In this document: positions 49,114 to 56,018 of the stretch, one piece after another
How the letters are laid out: every line of letters begins with the position of its first letter
Position numbering within the stretch: the stretch's first letter is position 1
DNA from: Lutacidiplasma sp049802875
GTDB taxonomy: Archaea; Thermoplasmatota; Thermoplasmata; Lutacidiplasmatales; UBA184
Length of the DNA stretch: 56,018 bases
Reading direction: 5' to 3'
Assembly (NCBI GenBank): GCA_049802875.1
Contig: JBARNH010000043.1
Span: forward strand, 1 to 56,018
Position numbers and translations under genes: made by a program
The notes under the pieces: generated by a model
The model's input: the letters and a program-made list of their open reading frames with translations, nothing else
What the model was told of the DNA's origin: nothing
Databases searched by the model: none

Positions 49114-49120
49114 CTTATAG
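49114..49120 (+). promoter_or_regulatory. TATA-like box for agmatinase
   Basis: cttatag lies 21-27 nt before GTG 49141, without a ribosome site between, indicating a leaderless transcript. Confidence 0.5.
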
Positions 49121-49140
49121 CGCACCGCCGTCGGCGGACC

Positions 49141-50016
49141 GTGCTACGACCCACTACGTTCGCCGACGCGAACGCATCGTTCGACGAGTCAGAGTTCGTC
49201 GTCGTAGGAGTGCCGTTTGACCGGACCACCTCATTCCGGCCGGGGGCGCGCTTCGGACCCGACTCGATTCGCCAGCACTCCTGGAACTTCGAATCGTACG
49301 ACCTCGAGACCGGTCTCGACCTCTCGGACGTTCCCATCCACGACCTCGGAAACACGGAGGAGTTCGGAAGCGCCGCGGACATGGTACCCTCGCTTCGCGA
49401 GGAGATCCGGCCGATCTACGCGGCGGGGAAGGTCCCGATCGTTCTCGGGGGGGACCACGCGTGCTCGCCGCCCTCCGTCGAGGCCTACCCGGACTCGGCC
49501 CCGAGCCTGGGGGTCCTGTACCTCGACGCCCACATGGACTTCCGGTCGAGCTACCTCGGGGACCCGCGAAGCCACGGGTGTTCCTCCCGACGGATCCTCG
49601 AAAAGGTCGGGGCACGCAACATCGTCGTGATGGGAGTGCGGTCGGTCTCCCAGGAAGAGATCGACGACAACAAGTCGATCGGAATGTCGTACGTCACGGC
49701 CCACGAGATCGCGCAGCACGGGATCGAATCGGCCGTCCAGCAAGCGTTCAACATGCTGAAGACCGAGCGGCTCTACATCTCGCTCGACATCGATGCGATT
49801 GACCCGGCGTACGCCGGGGGGACCGGAACGCCAGAACCGTTCGGCCTCACTCCTCGAGACGTCAAGTACGTGATCGATCAGGCCGCGCCCCGGTTGGCAG
49901 GACTCGACATCATGGAAGTGAGCCCACACTACGACACCGGCAACACCAGCGCGCTCGCCGCGCGGCTCGCACGAGAAGCGATCGTTCGGAGCGTCGCCGC
50001 TCGAAAGGGCCGATAG
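49141..50016 (+). CDS. speB: Agmatinase (ureohydrolase)
   Basis: About 291 aa from GTG 49141, set by its TATA box. It hydrolyses agmatine to putrescine and urea, in the archaeal route from arginine to polyamines. Dinuclear Mn motifs: LGGDHACS (~102, His), LYLDAHMDF (~123-131, Asp-His-Asp), and SLDIDAIDPAYAGGTGTPEPFG (~217-238, Asp). Arginase and related enzymes share these; the length and GTGTPEPFG pattern favour agmatinase. It is 15 bp before bud32, probably the same transcript. Confidence 0.9.
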   Translation: MLRPTTFADANASFDESEFVVVGVPFDRTTSFRPGARFGPDSIRQHSWNFESYDLETGLDLSDVPIHDLGNTEEFGSAADMVPSLREEIRPIYAAGKVPIVLGGDHACSPPSVEAYPDSAPSLGVLYLDAHMDFRSSYLGDPRSHGCSSRRILEKVGARNIVVMGVRSVSQEEIDDNKSIGMSYVTAHEIAQHGIESAVQQAFNMLKTERLYISLDIDAIDPAYAGGTGTPEPFGLTPRDVKYVIDQAAPRLAGLDIMEVSPHYDTGNTSALAARLAREAIVRSVAARKGR

Positions 50017-50031
50017 TCGAGGCCCCGCGCG

Positions 50032-50685
50032 ATGGCCGAAGAACCGTCGGAAGGGGTCGCGGTCTCCCGCGGGGCGGAAGCGACCCTCCGTGCGGTGGAG
50101 TGGATGGGTCTCCCGGCGCTCCTGAAGGAACGGCCGACCAAGAGCTACCGGCCGAAAGCGCTCGACGACCGATTGCGGCGGGAGCGCACCCGCACCGAGG
50201 TCCGCCTCCTGGTCGATGCCCGGAAGCTCGGAGTGCGCACCCCGATCCTCTACGACATCGACCTGGCCAATCATCGGCTGGTGTTGGAGCAGCTCGCCGG
50301 CCCGACCTTGAAGGAGCTGCTGGAGGACCCGGCGGTGCCGCCCGAGAGCCTAGCGAAAGCGGTGCGACGATTCGGGGAGGATCTCGGACGCCTGCACGCG
50401 GGAGGCATCTCGCACGGCGACCTCACGAGCTCGAATGTCCTCTTTCCGGAGGGACCCGGCGGGGCCTCGGCATTCCTCGACCTCTCCATGGGGTCCCGCA
50501 GCCCGGGGCTCGAAGAGCTCGGCATCGATCTGCACCTCGTCGCCGAGGACCTCACGTCCCTCCACCCCAACTCGGAGGCGCTCGTCCGCGCCTTCCTCGA
50601 AGGGTACCAAGCCGGGAATCCGGTCGGGGCGAAGGACGTCCGGGCTCGAGCGAAGGCGATCCGGGGACGAGTTCGGTACGCGTGA
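50032..50685 (+). CDS. bud32: KEOPS complex kinase Bud32
   Basis: The 217-aa small RIO/Bud32-type kinase acts in the KEOPS complex that makes t6A in tRNAs reading ANN codons. Seen: ALLKERPTKSYRPKALDDRLRRERTRTEVRLL (Lys and conserved Arg/Glu), LVLEQLAGPTLKELL, GGISHGDLTSSNVLF (catalytic loop) and FLDLSMGSRS in place of the usual DFG-containing stretch. The C-terminal basic helix ends RGRVRYA. Kae1 is not in this window, so it is not fused as in some euryarchaea. It is convergent with nnr. Confidence 0.9.
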   Translation: MAEEPSEGVAVSRGAEATLRAVEWMGLPALLKERPTKSYRPKALDDRLRRERTRTEVRLLVDARKLGVRTPILYDIDLANHRLVLEQLAGPTLKELLEDPAVPPESLAKAVRRFGEDLGRLHAGGISHGDLTSSNVLFPEGPGGASAFLDLSMGSRSPGLEELGIDLHLVAEDLTSLHPNSEALVRAFLEGYQAGNPVGAKDVRARAKAIRGRVRYA

Positions 50686-50694
50686 GCTCCGCCG

Positions 50695-52197
50695 CTAGCC
50701 GGTCGCGTGGACCCGTTCCAGCGCGCTCACGAGGACCGTCGGGAGCTCTTCGATCACGTCGGTGGCCACGAGACCGAAGCTCTTTCGCGCCGCCACCCTC
50801 GTCCCGGCTTCGCCGACCCACCAGGTGGCCAGTCGAGCGGCGTGAAGGGGGTACACTCCTTGGGCGAGCAGGCTCACCGCGACTCCGCCGAGGACGTCCC
50901 CCACGCCGCCCACCGTCATCGCCGGGTGGTGGTGACCGTTCTCGTACGACTCCTGACCATCGGAGAGAAGGTCGGGATCGCCCTTCGCGAGGAGCGTGAC
51001 GTGGCGCCGGGCGGCGACGGCGCGCGCTCGTTCGCCCCGATCGGCTGCATCGCCCGACCCCTCGACTCCGAAGTACCGCTCGTACTCACCGGAATTCGGG
51101 GTGGCGACCAGGACCGGCGCGTCGGCGCTCTCACCGATCTCCTCCGCGGTCGGCAGGCCGGCGAGCCCGTCCGCATCCACGAGCAGCGGAACGGTGCCGA
51201 CGAGCGAGCGCTCGATCTCCCGGAACGCTTCGACGGTCTCCGGATGGGCGCCGGCGCCCATCCCAACGGCGACCGCGCGCGGCCGGGCGGCGCGTACGAA
51301 CTCCAGGATCTCGCCGACGTCCGTCGGGCGAAACCGGTCCACCCCGAACGGCCGTACCACCAGGTTGGGGCTGAACGACTGGACCCGCTGAGCGGCCCCT
51401 TCGGGAGCGAGGACGGTCGCTCGCTCGGCACCGGAGCGGAGCGCCGCCATCGCGGTGAGCGCGGGGGCGCCCGCGTAGGGTCCCCCGCCGATGACGACCA
51501 CCCGGCCGGTCCGTCGAAGTTCACCGCGACCTCCGGACGAGGGGAAGAACAGGAACTCGCCGGGGCCCGTGCGATGCCACGCGTCCGAGGGGATCCCGAT
51601 GTCGCGTACGGCGACCTCTCCCGAGGTTCCGGGGAGCATCTCCTCCTTGGGGCACGTGAGCGTGACCGTCCACGACGGACGCAGCCCGTCCGGGTCGCTG
51701 ACGCCGGTCGGCACGTCGATCGAGAGCACCGGCGTCCGGCTCTCGCGGATCGCCGCCACCGCCTCCCGGACGGGGGATCTCAGTCGCCCGCCCTGCCCAG
51801 TACCCAGGAGACCGTCCACGACGAGCGGCATTGTCGCCAGCTCCTCCGCCCGAGGGATTCCGAGGTGGATCGTGCACCGACGCTCGATGCGTTCAAAGCA
51901 TCGCCGCGCCGCGCGCGATGCGATCTCCGACGGGGGGCGGACGAGCCAGATCTCCGGCGAATAGCCCCACTGGTGGAGGTAGAACGCCGCCCCGGTCGCG
52001 TCCCCGCCGTTGTTCCCAGTCCCCGCGACGATCGCCAATCGGGCCGGGGGAGAAGGAAGGTGGCGCGTGGCCTCTTCCGCTACGGCCCGCCCGGCATTCT
52101 CCATCAGGAAATCTACGGTGGAACCGAGCGCGACCGCGTTGGCCTCCACGACGGCCATCTCGAGGGAGGTCAACGGTCGGGCGGAAGGGGCCCACAT
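50695..52197 (-). CDS. nnr: Bifunctional NAD(P)H-hydrate epimerase/ADP-dependent dehydratase
   Basis: About 500 aa from ATG 52197, 8 bp after aIF-1A; the longer frame to 52350 overlaps that gene. It repairs damaged hydrated NAD(P)H. N-terminal epimerase domain (~1-215): IVAGTGNNGGDATGAAFYL, LVVDGLLGTG, SIDVPTGVSDPDG. C-terminal ribokinase-like dehydratase (~220-500): VVIGGGPYAGAPALTAMAAL, VGMGAG, LLVDADGL, ATPNSGEYERYFG, LLAKGDPDLLSDG, MTVGGVGDVLGGV. Standard archaeal fusion and length. Confidence 0.94.
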   Translation of the reverse strand: MWAPSARPLTSLEMAVVEANAVALGSTVDFLMENAGRAVAEEATRHLPSPPARLAIVAGTGNNGGDATGAAFYLHQWGYSPEIWLVRPPSEIASRAARRCFERIERRCTIHLGIPRAEELATMPLVVDGLLGTGQGGRLRSPVREAVAAIRESRTPVLSIDVPTGVSDPDGLRPSWTVTLTCPKEEMLPGTSGEVAVRDIGIPSDAWHRTGPGEFLFFPSSGGRGELRRTGRVVVIGGGPYAGAPALTAMAALRSGAERATVLAPEGAAQRVQSFSPNLVVRPFGVDRFRPTDVGEILEFVRAARPRAVAVGMGAGAHPETVEAFREIERSLVGTVPLLVDADGLAGLPTAEEIGESADAPVLVATPNSGEYERYFGVEGSGDAADRGERARAVAARRHVTLLAKGDPDLLSDGQESYENGHHHPAMTVGGVGDVLGGVAVSLLAQGVYPLHAARLATWWVGEAGTRVAARKSFGLVATDVIEELPTVLVSALERVHATG

Positions 52198-52205
52198 CTC
52201 GGGCC

Positions 52206-52640
52206 CTAGCTGGGGGGAGGGGATTCGGTCCGGGGTTCCGTCGCGAAGAGGTTCACGGAAGGCGGCAAGAGGTTCTTCCGCGCCAGGTACTGCGACTGCG
52301 TCCGACTGTACCGGAAGAGGATGTCGGCCTTCCCTTCCTGGAAGCCCCACGGCCGAAGGATGAGGAGGTCACCCTCCCGGATCCACATTTTCTTCTTCAT
52401 CTTGCCCGTGATCCGACCCATCCGGGAGACCGAATCCTCACACATCACCCGAATCCGGGCGGCGCCCAACAGCTGGTTCGCGATCCCGAACACCTCGCCC
52501 CGGTTCCGCCGCGGGAGCGGGAGACGTCCGACCTCCTCGCCGCCCTCGACGACCTCCACGACGGGCGTCGGCTCCTCGCCGTCGGGCGTCGGCATCGGGG
52601 CCGCCTCGTCGCCGTCGGGAGCCTTCGGGGCGTCGGTCAC
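52206..52640 (-). CDS. Translation initiation factor aIF-1A
   Basis: The 144-aa product starts at GTG 52640, ~25 nt after a TATA-like gaaatag. The S1/OB fold spans ~45-125: EVFGIANQLLGAARIRVMCEDSV, RMGRITGKMKKKMWIREGDLL, ILRPWGFQEGKADILFRYSR. It binds the small ribosomal subunit A site during initiation. It has an acidic/Pro-rich ~40-residue N-terminal extension and a short tail (PPSVNLFATEPRTESPPPS) beyond the family core of about 95-110 aa. It is followed after 8 bp by nnr. Confidence 0.93.
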   Translation of the reverse strand: MTDAPKAPDGDEAAPMPTPDGEEPTPVVEVVEGGEEVGRLPLPRRNRGEVFGIANQLLGAARIRVMCEDSVSRMGRITGKMKKKMWIREGDLLILRPWGFQEGKADILFRYSRTQSQYLARKNLLPPSVNLFATEPRTESPPPS

Positions 52641-52665
52641 GCTTTACCGAGCGAGCCCGACTATT

Positions 52666-53517
52666 TCAGTGCGACTTGAGTCGGGGGAAGACGCGGAGCG
52701 GATTCTCTTCGAGAATCTGACGCTGGGCCTCCGCGGGGATCGGGAGGGCGCGGAACGCGTCGAGGTTCGCGCGAATGTCTTTGACGCCCGGGCCAGGCCA
52801 GTCGGTGCCGAACAACACCTTGGGCGCCAACATCGGCAGTCGAGGGAAGTACTCGAGGAGGCGCGCGGGAGGGATCCCCGACACCTCGAGCCAGACGTGG
52901 GGAAAGCGACGCGCAAGGAACATCGCCGTCTCCATCCAGATCGGGCGGCCTCCGTGCGCGAGGACGATCGTGAGGTCCGGAAAATCGAGGGCTACGTCCT
53001 CGAGGAACAACGGGTCCGAGAACTTGTTGCGGGCACGGGGGAACACCGAGGTGCCCGTGTGCACGATCACCGGAAGGTGGTGCCGCTCGCAGGCGGCGTA
53101 GATCTGTCGGAGCCCGGGGAGCGTCCCGTCCACGTAGGCGTTCGGTCGGAACAGCTGATGGGGCGGATGGAGTTTGATTCCGCGAATCCCGAGCGTTGTG
53201 GCGAGTCGTGCGATCTCCGCCTCGGGGTCGGGGTGGTCCGGACGGATCCCCCCGACCGCGATGAGGCGTTCGGGGTCGGCCCGGACGTACTGGCTCACGA
53301 AATCGTTCGACTTCTCCGTGTAGCCGATCACGTCGGGGGCCACGTAGTTCACGAGGACGGCCCGCTCGACCCCGCACGAATCCAGGTACTCGAGGAACGT
53401 CCGGGGTTCCTTCACGTACCGCTCGTCGGCGGGGTCGGCGTGGGCGAGCAATCGCACTGCATCCGGCCGCATCTCCCAGAGCGGATTGATGTGGACGTGG
53501 CAGTCGGTGACGCCCAT
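52666..53517 (-). CDS. Amidohydrolase-2 family TIM-barrel hydrolase
   Basis: The 283-aa product shows DCHVHINPLWE (HxH, ~5-15), GIRGIKLHPPHQ (~129), VIVHTGTSVF (His), IVLAHGGRPIW (His) and VLFGTDWPGPG (Asp), the metal-site order of the amidohydrolase-2/decarboxylase group (ACMSD-like). It may be a hydrolase or decarboxylase; the substrate is unknown. A TATA-like cttatatga at 53536-53544 gives a leaderless start at ATG 53517. Divergent from the PH-domain gene. Confidence 0.87.
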   Translation of the reverse strand: MGVTDCHVHINPLWEMRPDAVRLLAHADPADERYVKEPRTFLEYLDSCGVERAVLVNYVAPDVIGYTEKSNDFVSQYVRADPERLIAVGGIRPDHPDPEAEIARLATTLGIRGIKLHPPHQLFRPNAYVDGTLPGLRQIYAACERHHLPVIVHTGTSVFPRARNKFSDPLFLEDVALDFPDLTIVLAHGGRPIWMETAMFLARRFPHVWLEVSGIPPARLLEYFPRLPMLAPKVLFGTDWPGPGVKDIRANLDAFRALPIPAEAQRQILEENPLRVFPRLKSH

Positions 53518-53581
53518 CGAACTTCGGGACGGACCCGGTCATATAAGCCCCGAGCCGCGCGGCGCGCGGCAGCGAAGGAGG

Positions 53582-53589
53582 GTTTATCA
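53582..53589 (+). promoter_or_regulatory. TATA-like box for the PH-domain gene
   Basis: gtttatca lies 26-33 nt before ATG 53615, with no ribosome site between. Confidence 0.45.
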
Positions 53590-53614
53590 TCCGGTCTCGT
53601 CCCATGCCCGCCCG

Positions 53615-54289
53615 ATGTCCACCCCCGCCGGAGCTCCTTCGCCGGTGCCGCGCGTCGCCACGGCGCCGATGGCGACCTCCCGGCCGATGCCGAAACTCCT
53701 CAAGGCCACGTATCTTGCGGACCAGGAGTTTCTGCTCGAAGAGACCCGGGCGACCAAGCTGTTCTTTCTCCCCGGACCGATCCTCTGGATCCTGATCACC
53801 GGGATTCTGACGTTCTTCTCGGCGGCCGATTACGAGAACTGGGGCGGTCAGCTTTCGGCGTGGAGCAATTTCATCTCGTCGCTGGGCTCCTCGACCCACA
53901 TCTCGAACTTCGCCTACTGGACGGTCCTCTTCTTCGCGTTCCTCGTCTTCCTTGGGTTCCTTCGACTCGCCGTTCGCTATGTTCGCTGGGTGCGCACGGT
54001 CTACGCGGTCACCTCGCATCGTGTCATCGTCCAGACGGGGATCCTGGGGAAGGACTTCCACGAGATCCCGGTCACCCAAGTACGAGGGGTCGACGTGCAC
54101 CAAACGTTCTTCCAGCGGATGCTCGGCTACGGCACGGTCCGGGTGAGCTCCGAGGGTGGAACGAGGCTGGGCAACGAGGACTGGAAGGGCATTCCGAAGC
54201 CGTTTCGGTTCCAGAAGATGATCGAGGACGCGAGCCAGGGCGTTATGCAGAGCGCCGGCCAGGGCAGCGGCACTTGGGTCCGGTCGTAG
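53615..54289 (+). CDS. Bacterial-type PH domain membrane protein
   Basis: About 224 aa from ATG 53615, set by its TATA box. Two membrane helices, about 50-70 and 100-120 (FFLPGPILWILITGILTFF and TVLFFAFLVFLGFLRLAV), then a PH-like domain (bPH2): RTVYAVTSHRVIVQTGILGKDFHEIPVTQVRGVDVHQTFFQRMLGYGTVRVSSEGGT. The YAVT..R...G......IP...I/V pattern and GYG.V.V....G are family marks. The C-terminus is polar. Membrane-associated; function unknown. Confidence 0.88.
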   Translation: MSTPAGAPSPVPRVATAPMATSRPMPKLLKATYLADQEFLLEETRATKLFFLPGPILWILITGILTFFSAADYENWGGQLSAWSNFISSLGSSTHISNFAYWTVLFFAFLVFLGFLRLAVRYVRWVRTVYAVTSHRVIVQTGILGKDFHEIPVTQVRGVDVHQTFFQRMLGYGTVRVSSEGGTRLGNEDWKGIPKPFRFQKMIEDASQGVMQSAGQGSGTWVRS

Positions 54290-54340
54290 CGCCCAGTATC
54301 GGGCCGATCCGCGATACCGCGGCCGCCGCGTTCGCGCACC

Positions 54341-54347
54341 GTTAAAT
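54341..54347 (+). promoter_or_regulatory. TATA-like box for the FixC-like gene
   Basis: gttaaat lies 25-31 nt before ATG 54372 with no ribosome site between. Confidence 0.5.
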
Positions 54348-54371
54348 CGACCCGCCTCCGTCCGCCCACCG

Positions 54372-55673
54372 ATGGGCGACGAATTCGATGCCATCGTGGT
54401 CGGCGCCGGCATGGCCGGCTGCTCGGCCGCGATCCGGCTCGCCCAGGGGGGAGCGAACGTGCTGCTCCTGGAGCGAGGGGCGGAGCCGGGCTCGAAGAAC
54501 CTGTCGGGCGGGGTGCTCTGGGGCCACGACCTCGACCGCATCCTTCCCCATTGGTGGAGCGAGATGCCCGTCGAACGCCACCTCGTACGCAAGCGGTTCG
54601 GCTTCCTGACGAAGGAGAGCGCGGTCTCGTTTGACTTCGAGGACGTCGGTTGGCGTCGGGAGCCGTACGTCGCCCACACGGTCCTTCGCGCCCGGACGGA
54701 CGCGTGGCTCGCGAAACAGGCCGAGGCGGCGGGGGCCACGGTCGTCCCGTCGGTGCCCGTCGAACGACTGAACTGGGAAGGAAACCGCGCTCATGGGATC
54801 GTTCAGGGAGGGGAGATGATGACCGCGCCGGTGACGATCCTAGCGGACGGAGCGAACTCCCGGCTTGCCCTCGGGACCCCGATCCGGCCCAATGCTCGGC
54901 TCTCCGGTGAGGCCACCGAGCTCGGGATGAAGGAGGTGTACCGTCTCGACCCCGCGGTGATCCAGGACCGGTTCGGCGTCGGGCCGGAGGAGGGTCACGC
55001 CGAGGAGTGGGTCACCGGGATCTTTCCCCCCGGGGTCATGGGCGGCGGGTTCCTCTACACGAACCGGGACACTCTGTCGGTCGGGCTGATACTCAACATT
55101 CAATCGCTGTTCGGAAAAGGGGTCTACTCTCACGACCTCATGGAGCAGTTCAAGCTCCACCCCACGATCGCGGGACGACTTCGCGGAGCGGAGCTCGTGG
55201 AGTATGGAGCGAAACTGATCAGTTCGGGGTGGGCGAGCCGACCCGCGGCGTTCCACGGCGACGGCTGGATGGTCGCGGGCGACGCGGCGGGGTTCGTCTT
55301 CTCGAACGGGCTCACGATCCAGGGGATGAACTACGCCGTTCGCACCGGGATCGAGGCCGCGGAGACCGCGCTCGCGGCCAAGAAGGCGGGCGCGGCCTCC
55401 GCGGGGCAGCTCGCCGAGTACGATCGACGGCTCGCGGCGACGAATGTCATCTCCGATTTCCGGGACTTCGAGCGGATGGACCGCGTGAAATGGAACCCGA
55501 GGTTCTACTCCGTCTACCCGAGGTTCGCGGCCGAGCTCTTCGGCGCGATGTTCACCGAGCGCGGGGGGCCGAAGCAGCCCGTCCGCCGCCTCCTTCGGAA
55601 GGCGCAGAAGGCCGCGGGCATCCCATCGCACGTGCTGGCGAAGGACGGGATCGACCTGGTTCGGGACCTGTAG
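54372..55673 (+). CDS. fixC: FixC/ETF-quinone oxidoreductase-type flavoprotein
   Basis: The 433-aa product has an N-terminal FAD-binding site DAIVVGAGMAGCSAAIRLAQGG and LLLERG (~6-37), SKNLSGGVLWG typical of FixC, and the second FAD motif WMVAGDAAGFVFSNGLTIQGMNYAV (~297-321). It lacks the C-terminal ferredoxin domain of full ETF-QO, as is usual for FixC, whose FixX ferredoxin is separate; no FixX gene is in the window. It would take electrons from ETF to a quinone or ferredoxin. Geranylgeranyl-reductase proteins are related, but the NLSGG motif favours FixC. Confidence 0.9.
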   Translation: MGDEFDAIVVGAGMAGCSAAIRLAQGGANVLLLERGAEPGSKNLSGGVLWGHDLDRILPHWWSEMPVERHLVRKRFGFLTKESAVSFDFEDVGWRREPYVAHTVLRARTDAWLAKQAEAAGATVVPSVPVERLNWEGNRAHGIVQGGEMMTAPVTILADGANSRLALGTPIRPNARLSGEATELGMKEVYRLDPAVIQDRFGVGPEEGHAEEWVTGIFPPGVMGGGFLYTNRDTLSVGLILNIQSLFGKGVYSHDLMEQFKLHPTIAGRLRGAELVEYGAKLISSGWASRPAAFHGDGWMVAGDAAGFVFSNGLTIQGMNYAVRTGIEAAETALAAKKAGAASAGQLAEYDRRLAATNVISDFRDFERMDRVKWNPRFYSVYPRFAAELFGAMFTERGGPKQPVRRLLRKAQKAAGIPSHVLAKDGIDLVRDL

Positions 55674-55678
55674 GGCCT

Positions 55679-56018
55679 TCAGAGCCCTCGAACCCTCCGC
55701 ACCTCGGCGGTGAGGGCCGGCACGATCTGGAATAGGTCGCCCGCGATGCCGTAGTCCGCGACCTTGAAGATCGGTGCCGAGGCGTCCGAATTGATCGCGA
55801 CGATGACGCGAGAGCTCACCATGCCGACGATGTGTTGGATCGCGCCCGAGATACCGACGGCGATGTAGAGTTGCGGGGAGACGGCGCGGCCGGTCTGGCC
55901 GACTTGGAGGGAGGTCGGGCGCCATCCTGCGTCGGTGACCGCCCGAGAGGCCCCGACCGCGGCGCCGAGGGCCGCCGCCAGCTCCTCGACCAGGTGGAAG
56001 TTCTCAGCACCGCGGACC
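55679..56018 (-). CDS. etfA: Electron transfer flavoprotein alpha subunit (partial, C-terminal part)
   Basis: The frame read from the window's right edge gives ~112 residues with the canonical FAD-binding end of ETF alpha: LVEELAAALGAAVGASRAV, DAGW, LQVGQTGRAVSPQLYIAVGI, SGAIQHIVGMVSSRVIVAIN, then APIFKVADYGIAGDL, ending VRRVRGL and TGA at 55679. No start codon lies in the window; the gene continues past 56018. ETF shuttles electrons from acyl-CoA dehydrogenases. It is convergent with fixC, 5 bp between stops. Confidence 0.93.
   Translation of the reverse strand, partial: VRGAENFHLVEELAAALGAAVGASRAVTDAGWRPTSLQVGQTGRAVSPQLYIAVGISGAIQHIVGMVSSRVIVAINSDASAPIFKVADYGIAGDLFQIVPALTAEVRRVRGL

Noticed and set aside
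52321..54345. 674-codon plus frame and 692-codon minus frame over 52.3-54.7 kb
   Set aside because: They cross several well-supported genes in other frames and encode Arg/Pro-rich sequence without domains.

Overview
The window looks like a chromosomal segment from a GC-rich archaeon, most likely a Thermoplasmatota-type euryarchaeote. Archaeal information-processing genes point this way: a two-repeat TATA-binding protein, an Orc1/Cdc6 protein, class I CCA-adding enzyme, RNase P subunit 4, aIF-1A, Bud32, Tsr3, archaeal-type glutamyl-tRNA synthetase and a DhnA-type fructose-bisphosphate aldolase. tRNA introns have bulge-helix-bulge (BHB) junctions, and many start codons lie about 25 nt after a TATA-like box, as in leaderless archaeal transcripts. 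The lineage below phylum level is inference.

Region 1 (1 to about 12,880) is an accessory island. It is visibly more AT-rich than the rest, holds almost only unknown or secreted/membrane proteins, and ends with a tyrosine recombinase beside tRNA-Ala(CGC). It contains two copies of a module about 2.85 kb apart: a small domain ORF (decayed in the second copy), a 48-codon ORF, and a large secreted protein whose start overlaps the small ORF's stop by ATGA. The upstream DNA, the small ORF and the first ~90 residues of the secreted proteins are homologous; the rest is not. From 9.96 to 11.03 kb there are no convincing genes, but five dispersed copies of an element that can fold into a three-helix junction with compensating stem changes.

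Region 2 (12.9 to 41.9 kb) is housekeeping chromosome: an ABC importer operon (13.0-17.0 kb); two neighbouring tRNA genes with three non-canonical introns (17.17-17.45 kb); aldolase, Tsr3, CDF and MFS transporters; gltX; RNase P subunit 4; a third tRNA (Leu-CAA); carbonic anhydrase with a cupin; a class III nucleotide cyclase with TolB-like and TPR domains; AmrS; CCA-adding enzyme; and a tightly packed minus-strand run tbp-tatD-tmk-cdc6-lipA-membrane protein.

Region 3 (41.9 to 56.0 kb) is rich in fatty-acid and acyl-CoA metabolism: SCP-x-like thiolase, DUF35 partner, acyl-CoA ligase, acyl-CoA dehydrogenase, enoyl-CoA hydratase and, further on, an FixC/ETF-quinone oxidoreductase-type flavoprotein and the C-terminal part of ETF alpha. 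Together these could oxidise acyl-CoAs and pass electrons via ETF to the quinone pool. Between them lie agmatinase, Bud32, NAD(P)H-hydrate repair enzyme, aIF-1A, an amidohydrolase and a PH-domain membrane protein.
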